Shown piece after piece: positions 9,231 to 17,878 of a DNA stretch of 64,000 nucleotides (position 1 is its first letter; each line of letters starts with the position of its first letter). Source of the DNA: a bacterium (GTDB taxonomy: Bacteria > Patescibacteriota > Saccharimonadia > Saccharimonadales > Saccharimonadaceae). The notes below the pieces were generated by a model. It searched no databases and was not told the origin of the DNA. It worked only from the letters and a program-made list of their open reading frames with translations. A program made the translations under genes and the position numbers. The DNA lies in assembly GCA_027451105.1 (NCBI GenBank), contig DAIDKB010000038.1:1-64000 (forward strand). Reading direction: 5' to 3'.

Positions 9231-10445
9231 ATGAAACTTTCCGAAGAACTTGCCTGGCGCGGCTTCGTTAACCAGACAACCATCAAAGATTTATCCATAT
9301 TAGACGGACAGCCTATCTCTTTCTATTTTGGCGTTGATCCTAGCGCTGATAGCATGCAAATTGGCAACCTGGCCGCTGCCATGATGGTTCGACATTTTAT
9401 TAATGCTGGCCACAAAGCCTACCTGTTGGTCGGTGGCGCAACTGGTATTATCGGTGACCCTGATGGTAAAGTTAATGAACGCAATCTAAAGACATTAGAC
9501 GAAATTGCCAAAAATAAAGCTGGTATTGTGGCTCAATACAAAACTGTCTTTGCTGGCAAAGATTTTACACTTGTCGACAATTTTGATTGGTTTAAGGACA
9601 TTAACTACATTGATTTCTTGCGCGAGGTTGGCAAAAACGTACCGGTTTCACAAATGCTCAGCCGCGATTTTGTCCAGGCTCGTTTGGGTGCGGATGGTGC
9701 CGGCATTAGTTACGCCGAATTTAGCTACTCGTTAATTCAGGGCTACGACTTTTTGCACTTATCGCGCGAATATGGCGTCAGCTTGCAAGTTTGCGGTGCT
9801 GATCAATGGGGAAATTCTGTTACTGGCGTAGACTTGATTCGTCGTCTTGATGGCAAAGAGGCCCACGTCTACTCGACGCCACTCATTATTAACAAGGCGA
9901 CAGGCCTTAAATTTGGTAAATCTGAAGGTGGTGCCGTCTGGTTGGACGCTAACAAGACCAGCGTTTACAGCTTTTACCAGTTCTGGCTAAACGTTGATGA
10001 TGCTGGCGCAGTTGATTTGCTGAAAATCTACACCCTATTGCCGCAAGATGTTATTCAGACCTTAGAAGCCGAGTTGCAATCTAATCCTGGCGCGAGGGCT
10101 GCCCAAAAAGCTTTAGCGCACGAAGTTACAGCCCTTGTTCATGGTGCTGAGCGCACTGCCAGCGTTGAGCGAGTCACATCGGTACTATTTGGCGGTGAAG
10201 CGTTTAGTTCTTTATCGGGTGACGACATTGAAGTATTAGCGGCTGAAATACCAACGGTAAATGTTGGCGTTTCGCTAGTCGAAGCGTTAGTTAATACTGG
10301 TGCTGCCAGTAGCAATGGTGAGGCAAAACGCTTAATTGAATCCGGTGCTGTCTCGATAAGTGGCGAAAAAGTCAGTCGTGATCAAGCTATCGAAACTAGT
10401 AGCCTGGTTAAAAAAGGCAAAAATAGCTTCGTTTTAGTTAAATAA
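9231..10445 (+). CDS. tyrS: Tyrosyl-tRNA synthetase
   Basis: Class Ic synthetase that charges tRNA-Tyr in the cytoplasm. The HIGH-type signature appears as DSMQIGNL (about residues 40-47) and the KMSKS loop as KFGKS (about 227-231). The Rossmann core includes QGYDFLHL and CGADQWGN, typical of bacterial TyrRS, and an S4 RNA-binding domain occupies the last 65 residues. Length (404 aa) is normal for the bacterial family. The start is supported by AGAGGAGA at 9219-9226. Confidence 0.96.
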   Translation: MKLSEELAWRGFVNQTTIKDLSILDGQPISFYFGVDPSADSMQIGNLAAAMMVRHFINAGHKAYLLVGGATGIIGDPDGKVNERNLKTLDEIAKNKAGIVAQYKTVFAGKDFTLVDNFDWFKDINYIDFLREVGKNVPVSQMLSRDFVQARLGADGAGISYAEFSYSLIQGYDFLHLSREYGVSLQVCGADQWGNSVTGVDLIRRLDGKEAHVYSTPLIINKATGLKFGKSEGGAVWLDANKTSVYSFYQFWLNVDDAGAVDLLKIYTLLPQDVIQTLEAELQSNPGARAAQKALAHEVTALVHGAERTASVERVTSVLFGGEAFSSLSGDDIEVLAAEIPTVNVGVSLVEALVNTGAASSNGEAKRLIESGAVSISGEKVSRDQAIETSSLVKKGKNSFVLVK

Positions 10446-10490
10446 CAGCCCCGCGCTGCTTGATTTACCCAAACTTGCTATGATAACTAT

Positions 10491-12521
10491 ATGAACTTGC
10501 TGTCGTCACTAGAGAAAGTTAAGGGAGTTGGGCCAAAAGTCGCCGAGCAATTTGCCGACGCTGGTTTACTAACCGTTGGTGACCTAATTACATTTTTACC
10601 ACGAGCTCACGAAGATTTTTCGGCAGTGACTCGTATTATCGACATTGCACCCGGTAAGCGAACGATTAAAGCCAGATGTGAGAAGATTGCCACCAGGCTA
10701 GTTCGTCGCGGTTTGCGGATTACGACCGCCACGCTTGCCGATGATAGCGGTAAGCTGCAGGCGGTCTGGTTTAATCAGCCGTATCGCGAAACGCAACTAA
10801 AATCAGGCGAGGAATTCTTTTTTTCAGGTGAGTTTGAATTTAATTACAACCGGTATCAGCTGACCAACCCAAGTGCCGAGAGGGTGAGTGATATGCCAGT
10901 ACAAACCGACAGAGTTTTGCCGGTTTACCGATCAATTAAGGGGCTAAAAACTCAGTTGGTTCGTAAAATTTTAGCCGAACTTAAACCGCTAATTACGATG
11001 TTGCCCGAAACTTTGCCCGAAAATATTGTAAAAAGTGAAAAGTTACTAAGTCGATCTGAGGCAGTTTTGGCGATGCACTTTCCAAAAGCGGTTGAAGATG
11101 TCGCCAAGGCCCGTGAGCGCTTGGCCTTTGAGGAATTATTTGAGCTTCTGTTGGCTAGTCAGTTAAATCGTCAGGAAAACTCTAAATTAGTAGGCTGGCA
11201 TATTCCGTTTAACCAGCCGGTTGTTAAAGATTTTGTCGATAAGTTGCCTTTTAAATTGACCAATGCTCAGCGTCTGGCGGTCTGGGAGATCATCCAAGAT
11301 TTTGAGCGTAAAGTGCCGATGAACCGATTGTTACAGGGTGATGTCGGCGCCGGTAAGACAGTTGTGGCTGGGATCGGAGCGCTCCAAGCTGCGCATGGTG
11401 GTTTTCAGACGGCTTTAATGGCGCCAACCGAGATTTTAGCCACCCAGCATGCCGAAACACTTCTTAAATTACTATCGCCATTTAATATTCGAGTTGGCCT
11501 ACTGACAGGTAATGTTAAGGGCGTCGCCCGTAAGACACTATATGAGGCCATTAAGACCGGCGAAGTCGATGTGGTGGTTGGCACACACGCTCTGATTCAA
11601 GAGACCGTCCACTTCCACAAGCTTGGTTTTGTGGTGATTGACGAACAGCACCGTTTTGGCGTTTCGCAGCGCCAAGAACTGTTAAAAAAGTCCGATTACA
11701 TGCCCCACATGCTGGCGATGACGGCGACGCCGATTCCGCGCAGCCTGGCGCTAACAGTTTATGGTGAGCTGGATGTTTCGATTTTGAATGAACTACCAAA
11801 GGGACGAAAGCCGATTTTGACTAAGATTTGGTCGCCAAATAGCCGAGCCCAACTTTACGAACTGGTTGATAAAGAGATTAGTGCTGGTCGCCAGGCGTAT
11901 GTAATCTGTACATTAATTGATAATAACCCCGATAATGAGCTAAAAAGTGTGCAAAACGAATATAAAAAACTGCAAAACTCAATCTTTAAGCATCGGCGTA
12001 TCGGTTTGCTTCATGGCAAGATGAAGAGCGACGAAAAAGAGGCGGTTATGAGCCGCTTTGCTAGTGGTGAGCTTGATATTTTAGTTAGTACGACCGTTGT
12101 GGAAGTGGGTGTGGATGTACCGAATGCCACCGTAATGATGATTGAGGATGCGGATCGGTTTGGCTTGAGTCAACTACATCAGTTAAGGGGTCGCGTCGGC
12201 CGAAGCGTCCATCAGAGTTATTGTTATCTGGTGACTAGCACGAGCGACAAGCCGAGTGTACGTCTAAAAGAAATCGAAAAGAGCAATGACGGTTTTTATC
12301 TGGCCGAGGTCGACTTGAAACTGCGCGGTCCTGGCGAAATTTATGGCCGCGCCCAACACGGCGCCTTAAATCTGCAAATTGCCACTTTGGCCGATACTCG
12401 TCTAATTGCTCGTGCCAAGCATCAGGCTCAAACCTTCGTCGAGTCGGGTCAGAATCTGCTAGAATATAAACAGCTGGCGGTAAATGTGCAACATTATCAA
12501 CGCCTGACGACTCTAAATTAA
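10491..12521 (+). CDS. recG: ATP-dependent DNA helicase RecG
   Basis: RecG remodels stalled replication forks and Holliday junctions. The N-terminal helix-hairpin-helix/wedge (OB-fold) region is followed by SF2 motor motifs: Walker A GDVGAGKT (about residue 282), the DEQH box VIDEQHRFG (about 383), TATPIPRSL, and motif VI QLRGRVGR (about 563). Length (676 aa) is normal. An extended -10, TGCTATGAT (10476-10484), ends six bases before the ATG, so this mRNA is probably leaderless. Confidence 0.96.
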   Translation: MNLLSSLEKVKGVGPKVAEQFADAGLLTVGDLITFLPRAHEDFSAVTRIIDIAPGKRTIKARCEKIATRLVRRGLRITTATLADDSGKLQAVWFNQPYRETQLKSGEEFFFSGEFEFNYNRYQLTNPSAERVSDMPVQTDRVLPVYRSIKGLKTQLVRKILAELKPLITMLPETLPENIVKSEKLLSRSEAVLAMHFPKAVEDVAKARERLAFEELFELLLASQLNRQENSKLVGWHIPFNQPVVKDFVDKLPFKLTNAQRLAVWEIIQDFERKVPMNRLLQGDVGAGKTVVAGIGALQAAHGGFQTALMAPTEILATQHAETLLKLLSPFNIRVGLLTGNVKGVARKTLYEAIKTGEVDVVVGTHALIQETVHFHKLGFVVIDEQHRFGVSQRQELLKKSDYMPHMLAMTATPIPRSLALTVYGELDVSILNELPKGRKPILTKIWSPNSRAQLYELVDKEISAGRQAYVICTLIDNNPDNELKSVQNEYKKLQNSIFKHRRIGLLHGKMKSDEKEAVMSRFASGELDILVSTTVVEVGVDVPNATVMMIEDADRFGLSQLHQLRGRVGRSVHQSYCYLVTSTSDKPSVRLKEIEKSNDGFYLAEVDLKLRGPGEIYGRAQHGALNLQIATLADTRLIARAKHQAQTFVESGQNLLEYKQLAVNVQHYQRLTTLN

Positions 12522-12546
12522 ACAGTTTAATAAAGAATAAAATTAT

Positions 12547-13362
12547 ATGTATGCAGGTACGACATTTCGGAACGGTTCGGGTAGAATCGTAGGGGTTCAT
12601 CAAAAGATTGACCGTGTGGCTCGTCGTCATTTAAAGAAATATCTTAATCACGATAGCTATTTTCCGCCTATTAAAGAGATACTTCACTTCGAGGGACTCA
12701 ATGGTCCAGATGGTATTAAGCGTAAAAGCCCGTCGCGAGATGAGCCGTGGCACTTTATTAATCCCAGCAATCCGGCCGACCGCAATCTTGTCATGATTAT
12801 TAATGATAATATCTATAATTTATCGGTAGCGCTAAAAGAGGGCAACGACGTCCGTGCGGCCTTCGAGGCGGCCTGGCTGTCGCATGCGATTGTTGATGGC
12901 TTAACGCCGGCGCATCACTATCCTTTTAGCGACAAGATTGAAGAGTTGTGGGGCAAGCCGCAGCATGAACGTCTAACAGTAATGGATAAAAATTTCATTA
13001 AGGGCAATACCTACCGTGATACTATTTCAAAAAACTGGCAGTATTGGGGTGTTGGTGGCGTTTTTACGGCACACTATACCTTTGAATGGGGCGTGGCCTC
13101 AGCGATTGCCTCTGAATCGTTCAGCGAGGCTGCGCCGACCAAAGCAGAAATTAAACGAGTCGTAAAAAATGGTTTTGAAGCTGAGTTTATGCGTAGCTTG
13201 CGTCTAGTTGATGATATGAAAATGTATGACCAGTTCGGTGCGACTGGTTGGACGCATGATTTGGCGGCAGATACGCGTGACAAATTACTGCCACAGATCA
13301 TCAAGGCTGTTTGTTTGGCCTGGTACTATGCTGCTTATATGGCGCGGAGCGAAAACTCTTGA
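12547..13362 (+). CDS. Conserved protein resembling zinc-dependent phospholipase C / S1-P1 nuclease fold
   Basis: 271 residues, no signal peptide seen. The segment SHAIVDGLTPAHHYPF (about residues 113-128) fits the helix with H-x3-D-x(6-7)-H that supplies zinc ligands in the phospholipase C / S1-P1 nuclease fold, and an upstream WHF (about 74-76) and further His residues (HYTFEW, WTHD) could complete the site. This is pattern recognition, not a family match, and a purely structural protein of the epibiont lineage remains possible. It lies 25 bases after recG and overlaps the start of rsmD (TTGA), so it is probably co-translated with rsmD. No strong ribosome binding site precedes the ATG. Confidence 0.5.
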   Translation: MYAGTTFRNGSGRIVGVHQKIDRVARRHLKKYLNHDSYFPPIKEILHFEGLNGPDGIKRKSPSRDEPWHFINPSNPADRNLVMIINDNIYNLSVALKEGNDVRAAFEAAWLSHAIVDGLTPAHHYPFSDKIEELWGKPQHERLTVMDKNFIKGNTYRDTISKNWQYWGVGGVFTAHYTFEWGVASAIASESFSEAAPTKAEIKRVVKNGFEAEFMRSLRLVDDMKMYDQFGATGWTHDLAADTRDKLLPQIIKAVCLAWYYAAYMARSENS

Positions 13363-13901
13363 ACGTTCGGATAATTGCTGGCAAGTTTGGCTCACGCACG
13401 ATTAAAGCGCCGCATGGTAACGCGACGCATCCGATGAGTGACCGTATTAAGGGCTCATTATTTAATAGTATTGGCGGTGTCGTTGAGGGTGCCGAGGTGC
13501 TAGACGCTTTTGCCGGATCGGGAGCGCTGGGCTTTGAAGCCTTAAGCCGTGGCGCTAAAAGTGTCGTATTTGTTGATCGTGACCGGAGTGCGATACGGAC
13601 AATTACTGAAAATATCGAATTATTACGCTGTGGTGAGGTTACTAAAGTAACGCAGTCGGGCGTTGCATCTTGGGCTGATATGACCGATTTGCAGTTTGAT
13701 ATTATTTTTGCCGATCCTCCATACGGTGACCCGCAGTTTTCCACAGTTAATCATTTATTCAGACTATTGAAACCGAATGGGCTTATGGTATTATCATATC
13801 CAGGTAGGGGTGAGGCGCCGACCGGCACTAATGGAGTTGTTGTGGTGGACAATCGTAGTTACGGAACCGCGGCGCTCACGTTCTACCGCCGAAGCGAATA
13901 A
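13359..13901 (+). CDS. rsmD: 16S rRNA (guanine-966-N2)-methyltransferase RsmD
   Basis: SAM-dependent methyltransferase acting on 16S rRNA G966 during 30S assembly. The protein starts NVRIIAGKFGSRTIKAP, typical of RsmD, has the SAM-binding stretch LDAFAGSGALGFEALSRGA and the catalytic motif FADPPYGD. 180 residues, normal for RsmD. I chose the TTG at 13359: it overlaps the upstream TGA (TTGA) and has GGAG nine bases before it; the upstream ATG at 13311 would add 16 residues unlike the family. Confidence 0.92.
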   Translation: MNVRIIAGKFGSRTIKAPHGNATHPMSDRIKGSLFNSIGGVVEGAEVLDAFAGSGALGFEALSRGAKSVVFVDRDRSAIRTITENIELLRCGEVTKVTQSGVASWADMTDLQFDIIFADPPYGDPQFSTVNHLFRLLKPNGLMVLSYPGRGEAPTGTNGVVVVDNRSYGTAALTFYRRSE

Positions 13902-13904
13902 TTT

Positions 13905-13927
13905 GATCCATTTAAGGGTCTTTTTTT
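13905..13927 (+). terminator. Short intrinsic terminator after rsmD
   Basis: GATCC (13905-13909) pairs with GGGTC (13916-13920), with one wobble, and is followed by seven T. The stem is short, so efficiency is uncertain. Confidence 0.55.
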
Positions 13928-13984
13928 ATTTGATATTGTACTAAAAGCATTTACAAATAGGACTACATAAGCATAATTAGGTCT

Positions 13985-14740
13985 ATGAATAGTTCTAATA
14001 GTCCGTTAATTTATGTGCTGCTGCTTTTATTAATTCTAGTAATCACTTACGGTCCGATGCTTTTTGTCTATTATGCACTCGTCAAGAAGGCTGGTCGACC
14101 GGCCTGGTCGCAGTTTGTGCCATTTTATTCGACAATTATCCGTGCACAGATCGCTGATTATATGTTACCCGCAATTAGTTCGATGATTATGGTTACTGTA
14201 TCTGTAGTGTTCGGTGTAGTCTGGTTTATCGGCTTTATCGGCTCATCACCTGATCAATATAATGGCTTTTTAATTACGGCGGCAGTCTTAGGTCTAGTTG
14301 GTGCTATTTTGAATTACATATTGGATATTCGCTTTGGGCAAAGATATGTGGTTGTGGGTAGTGGCGACATGACACCGCAGCAATTACGCATGCGCGTTTC
14401 ATTTGCGATGATTGCATATCTAAAAAATATTCAATACCGGCCCGTTGCAGAAGCAGAATCAGTCGACGGTGTTCCGATGATTGGCTATGTAAAATCTGAT
14501 ATTATTCCGAGTGAGTTTGACTCGCTTGCTATCATAGCAGGCTGGTTGGGCCTGTTATCTATAGTTTTGCCAGTTGCGCCGTTATCGGTCGGTGTCGGTA
14601 TAGCGACCTTATTGCGCATTAAAAATAACCCGGAGCGAAAAGGTCGAGCTAGGGCGTGGTTTGCAGTTGTTTGGGGGTCTGTTTGTACGGTTGCACTTGC
14701 TTTTGTTATTTACGCGATTGCCACGCACCCAGGTCAGTAG
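13985..14740 (+). CDS. Polytopic membrane protein (DUF5684-like N terminus)
   Basis: 251 residues, with about six hydrophobic segments. The KKAGRPAWSQFVPFYS motif (about residues 34-49) is typical of a family of small membrane proteins often listed as DUF5684, found next to signal peptidases or in Gram-positive envelopes; the C-terminal half resembles a DUF4190-type pair of helices. Function unknown. TTTACA (13950-13955), 16 bases, CATAAT (13972-13977) and then seven bases to the ATG suggest a leaderless mRNA. It is the last gene before the integrated element. Confidence 0.6.
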   Translation: MNSSNSPLIYVLLLLLILVITYGPMLFVYYALVKKAGRPAWSQFVPFYSTIIRAQIADYMLPAISSMIMVTVSVVFGVVWFIGFIGSSPDQYNGFLITAAVLGLVGAILNYILDIRFGQRYVVVGSGDMTPQQLRMRVSFAMIAYLKNIQYRPVAEAESVDGVPMIGYVKSDIIPSEFDSLAIIAGWLGLLSIVLPVAPLSVGVGIATLLRIKNNPERKGRARAWFAVVWGSVCTVALAFVIYAIATHPGQ

Positions 14741-14753
14741 GTATCTTTATATT

Positions 14754-14790
14754 AAAGTAAAAGACCCGTCACTAACGGGTCTTTTACTTT
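14754..14790 (+). terminator. Strong terminator, abutting the attL repeat
   Basis: Perfect 16-bp inverted repeat (14754-14769 with 14775-14790; core AAGACCCGT/ACGGGTCTT) with A-rich left and T-rich right ends. Its last three T belong to the direct repeat that begins the integrated element. Confidence 0.9.
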
Positions 14791-14809
14791 GGTACGCGAG
14801 AAAGGACTT
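14788..14809 (+). repeat. Attachment site repeat, left copy (attL)
   Basis: 22 bases, starting TTTGGTACGCGAG, identical to 21602-21623. On the minus strand it reads as the T-arm 3' half, acceptor 3' strand and CCA of tRNA-Leu, but no tRNA body follows it. Confidence 0.85.
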
Positions 14810-15206
14810 AGTCACGTTCCGCTACCCCGAAAATTTACGGTTGGCAAACCAGTTGCCATCGGAAGGTTTCCTTGCGACCCGCAGACGTTGCGGGTCGCAC
14901 CTTCGCGCCCAAGGGGCTGCGGTTCAGTAATTTATATACCAAACAAAAAACCGACCAAAAGGTCGATTCTTTGTTTGGTACGCCAGAAGCCAAACAACTT
15001 GAACCGCTGGAAGCTATAAGTGACTGGCTGCTAAGTGACCTAGATATAACATGGCTTAGTCGTCAGTCTGATGTATTTGCGGTTCATCATGTAGCAGAGT
15101 ATAAACTCTAGTAAGCTGCCGTTTAATGAATAACCAGCGGACTATTGAACCTCTGTTAATGGTTATGCTTTAAAATATACTTTATGCGTGCTATTCTGGG
15201 CCTAAT
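14810..15206. other. Gene-poor left end of the element with dense hairpins
   Basis: No confident gene. It holds a perfect 10-bp hairpin, GCGACCCGCA (14874-14883) with TGCGGGTCGC (14889-14898), flanked by a second pairing GAAGGT (14862-14867) with ACCTTC (14899-14904). A further dyad spans 14938-14980: ACCAAACAA with TTGTTTGGT, inner CGACC/GGTCG. Its right arm leads into GTTTGGTACGC (14972-14982), a repeat of the att core. A frame open to 15111 encodes a plausible protein-like tail (...SLFGTPEAKQLEPLEAIS...) but lacks a credible start, so it may be the remnant of a gene or of an older integration. Confidence 0.5.
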
Positions 15207-15635
15207 ATGACATTTATTGATTGGTTTTCGATCGCATCCCTTGTTTTAAACGTGTTACTGATTGTTCTGAGCGTGGCGTTGGCTGTAAATAGTTGGAAAG
15301 CTGATAAACGAAGCAAAAGTCAGGTTAAAATTTGGATGGAGCAGGCGAACGGACTCAACCAGGCCCTGCTCAGGATTATACAGAATAAATGGGCAGGCCT
15401 GTACTCAACAGTAGCGGACGTGACTAATAGTGTACACATTGCTCAAGCAGCCTCCTTCTCGCTTTACCAGTCCCTATACGACGAGCGTGTTGTATCTGAA
15501 GAAAACTATAAAGCACGACAAGAAAAGCTATGGAAGAAGTTGGACAAAGACCTTCTCGATCAAGACGAACAGTTAGACGGCAGATCGAATGCCATGAAGC
15601 CTATAAAGAAGGCTGGAAAGACTGTTTCGAAATAG
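15207..15635 (+). CDS. Small single-pass membrane protein of unknown function
   Basis: 142 residues: one N-terminal transmembrane helix (about residues 8-28, LVLNVLLIVLSVALAV), then a charged, helical cytoplasmic-type domain rich in Lys, Gln and Asp with a very basic C terminus (KPIKKAGKTVSK). No known motif. An extended -10, TGCTATTCT (15189-15197), ends nine bases before the ATG, indicating a leaderless or near-leaderless mRNA. It ends 13 bases before the convergent ApeA-like gene. Its place beside two HEPN proteins suggests an accessory role such as membrane sensing, which is speculative. Confidence 0.6.
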   Translation: MTFIDWFSIASLVLNVLLIVLSVALAVNSWKADKRSKSQVKIWMEQANGLNQALLRIIQNKWAGLYSTVADVTNSVHIAQAASFSLYQSLYDERVVSEENYKARQEKLWKKLDKDLLDQDEQLDGRSNAMKPIKKAGKTVSK

Positions 15636-15647
15636 CTGGAAATATTC

Positions 15648-17006
15648 TTAGACGATAAATGTACGTCTAATCGATTGCTTTACTAATTCAGGCTCGACAC
15701 CTAGTTCGACGAGGATCAGCGCAAGGAGCATCTGTCCCACTTCTTGTGTGAGCTGTATAAGCTTCTCTGGGAGGCATATGTTTGTAATGTCCTTACTGTA
15801 GTGGCTATAGTAGTTTCTTGTGTTTGCTATAACATCGAAGTCGCATACGGTTATTGTCCAAATGCCTTTTTCTTTTAGTCCCTTATCTAGAGCACGAAGT
15901 CGTTGTTCAAGCGAAAAATCATTTCCTCGTTGGAGTACTTTTTTAAGTAATTTTTTGTCTGGACCCGTGAAACCACTTATTATACGATCTTTCTGTTTAT
16001 CATAATCATCCTGAGGAGCTAATATATCAGTACGAAAGCTCCTATTAAAAGCTTCAATAGCTTGAATACGGTTGAGGAATATATTTTCAAGTACCGTACT
16101 GGCACCCGAGGCACTACTCAGATATAGGTCCACGATTGGCAAGATTCGTTCCTCAAGTTCGGACCATTTATCTAGAAGTGTCTGAAAATCGGCAATTTGG
16201 TCATGAGTGAAACTGAGCTCGTACTGACGGCTCACATTAGGTGATGCTGTGCGTATATCAGACAAGGTTATGTCATATGTGGGGAATATACTAGGTTTAG
16301 CTTCACCATTTAGGGTCAATGTAAAATCTTGGGACGTAACATCTAGCTCATTGACTCGTATTTGCGACTTAAATGCCAAGCCCAAGATACGTTCTACAGA
16401 CTGCATCGCTTCGATCAACTCTAAATAAGGGACATTGTTTTGGCCTACTGTATCCAGCCCAATATGAGCAACTTGCTTAAGTTTAACTTCACGGGTTAAA
16501 CGCGAAAATCCCATTCCCGCAATGGATAGTATAAAACTTAGCTTAAGGCCTTTAAAGTCATACTCACCGATCTTCTTCTGTAAGGAGTAGTCAAGAGTAT
16601 CATTCATATGCATGGGATTATGAAACGAGAACAGAGATTGATTGAACCAAATATCTAGATTATCAACACTAGCGCTTAGCGACATAATATTGAGACTTAA
16701 CGGGTTAGTCGGGTCGTTTGTATGGAGTGTTTTTGTTGGAGAGAAGAATGTCGTATTCCCAACACTAATACGTCCCTCGTGTGATGATCTCCCAGCAAAG
16801 TAATTATCAAGAAATAGGTACTTATCATCTTCTTTCTTTGCATATGCTTCAATACGCTCAACGATCGACCAATCTTCTTCTGTAAGATCGTCAACACTCA
16901 ATTCAAAATTATTATCAGCAGTCCTTTTTACAGATCCATCATATTTTTTTCCGTCAGGAAAAGTAAAGGTAGCGAGCTGAGCTTCATTATTGGCATTTTG
17001 GTCCAT
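15648..17006 (-). CDS. ApeA-like protein: ApeA N-terminal-type domain plus C-terminal HEPN domain
   Basis: 452 residues. The first two thirds resemble the ApeA N-terminal domain class, with a beta-rich opening (GRSSHEGRISVGNTTF) and a helical stretch ending EAMQSVERILGLAFKSQI (about residues 200-220). The C-terminal part is HEPN-like and carries RNYYSHY (about residues 395-401), the R-N-x3-H active-site pattern of HEPN ribonucleases. Established: ApeA is a single-gene abortive anti-phage system whose HEPN nuclease is essential. The ATG at 17006 is chosen because a TATAAT (17014-17019, minus strand) ends seven bases upstream, implying a leaderless mRNA; the frame stays open to 17081. Gene content around it (recombinase, tRNA att) fits a defence island. 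Family call is from memory of motifs, not a search. Confidence 0.68.
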   Translation of the reverse strand: MDQNANNEAQLATFTFPDGKKYDGSVKRTADNNFELSVDDLTEEDWSIVERIEAYAKKEDDKYLFLDNYFAGRSSHEGRISVGNTTFFSPTKTLHTNDPTNPLSLNIMSLSASVDNLDIWFNQSLFSFHNPMHMNDTLDYSLQKKIGEYDFKGLKLSFILSIAGMGFSRLTREVKLKQVAHIGLDTVGQNNVPYLELIEAMQSVERILGLAFKSQIRVNELDVTSQDFTLTLNGEAKPSIFPTYDITLSDIRTASPNVSRQYELSFTHDQIADFQTLLDKWSELEERILPIVDLYLSSASGASTVLENIFLNRIQAIEAFNRSFRTDILAPQDDYDKQKDRIISGFTGPDKKLLKKVLQRGNDFSLEQRLRALDKGLKEKGIWTITVCDFDVIANTRNYYSHYSKDITNICLPEKLIQLTQEVGQMLLALILVELGVEPELVKQSIRRTFIV

Positions 17007-17013
17007 ACTTATC

Positions 17014-17055
17014 ATTATAGCGCCTCTATCTGTGAAGTGAGCCGCACTGTATAAT
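17014..17055. promoter_or_regulatory. Divergent promoters between the two HEPN-type genes
   Basis: Minus-strand TATAAT at 17014-17019 and plus-strand TATAAT at 17050-17055, the latter preceded by TG. Each ends seven bases from the ATG it serves (17006 and 17063), so both transcripts are predicted leaderless and the two promoters share about 30 bp that one regulator could cover. Confidence 0.65.
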
Positions 17056-17062
17056 AAGTGAT

Positions 17063-17866
17063 ATGTTTGAGCTATTTCCATTAACGCAAAAACAACTCTT
17101 CAAATTACCCGACTTAGCTGTGGATTCATCTACACATACTGATACATACAAGGGGCTGTTCATGAATGAACTTTTATCATTGGAATTAAGTGCAAAAAGG
17201 AGCCTTTCCCCTGCTACATATCGGCGCCACAAAGACGGTAGCGCAGACTTTTCTTTACAGGATACCGTATTGGATGTTTCAACGTTTTATTTATTTGCTC
17301 ATAAAACACTGGTTTCATCCATTTTTATCTTCGTCAAAACTCTTCCCCACGATAAGGCTCACGGCATCTCTTTTAAAAGCTACACGGGTTTTACCAAAAA
17401 TGTTTTGGCTAAAGAAAATGAAGTCTTAGAGCAAGTCTTTCGCGATTGCGGCAAGAAGTTATCGTGGGCACAAAGGGCAATTATTGATAAAAGAGACGAT
17501 CTCGTACAGCACTGGCAAGGTAATGCGTCGAATAAATTCTTCACTATGATATGCGCTTGGGATTTGCCCTATTTGGTTTATTACAACCCAAAAGGCCTAG
17601 ATAACATCGACAGTAAAAAAGTCGACTATGTGTATAGCCAAGTCAAAACAGCGGTAAAAACAAGCCTTGAGAATCAATCAGATACACTACAAAAAATCGT
17701 TTGGATGGAAGCTTGGCAGCCAACACTCAGTACGCAACTACAGGCCGAAATTGATAGCCTAGCAAATAACGATATTTTCATCGCCTTACCTGTTACTCCG
17801 CAACTCGTTCAAAAGCTAGATGAGATGATGGCTTGTCTGCTCGAAGAAGCACTCAAGCTCACATGA
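17063..17866 (+). CDS. Second HEPN-like protein, divergent from the ApeA-like gene
   Basis: 267 residues, no family recognised by name. The stretch SWAQRAIIDKRDDLVQHW (about residues 135-152) contains RDDLVQH, matching the HEPN R-x(4-6)-H consensus with an acidic residue after the Arg, placed in a predicted long helix as expected. The flanks are mostly alpha-helical. An N-terminal region rich in Leu/Phe precedes it. The promoter TATAAT (17050-17055) implies a leaderless mRNA starting at this ATG. Being head-to-head with another HEPN protein and sharing a promoter region, it may be a co-regulated partner (second nuclease, sensor or antitoxin-like modulator). The HEPN call rests on one motif. 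Confidence 0.5.
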   Translation: MFELFPLTQKQLFKLPDLAVDSSTHTDTYKGLFMNELLSLELSAKRSLSPATYRRHKDGSADFSLQDTVLDVSTFYLFAHKTLVSSIFIFVKTLPHDKAHGISFKSYTGFTKNVLAKENEVLEQVFRDCGKKLSWAQRAIIDKRDDLVQHWQGNASNKFFTMICAWDLPYLVYYNPKGLDNIDSKKVDYVYSQVKTAVKTSLENQSDTLQKIVWMEAWQPTLSTQLQAEIDSLANNDIFIALPVTPQLVQKLDEMMACLLEEALKLT

Positions 17867-17878
17867 TACACAATCTAC

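Noticed and set aside
14788-14940. A second tRNA gene at the left element end
   Set aside because: Only the 3' acceptor and part of the T-arm match; the sequence beyond cannot fold into a tRNA, so it is an orphan att copy.
14872-15111. A 79-residue gene from a TTG
   Set aside because: Start lies inside the hairpin, no ribosome binding site or -10 fits, and only the C-terminal part looks protein-like.
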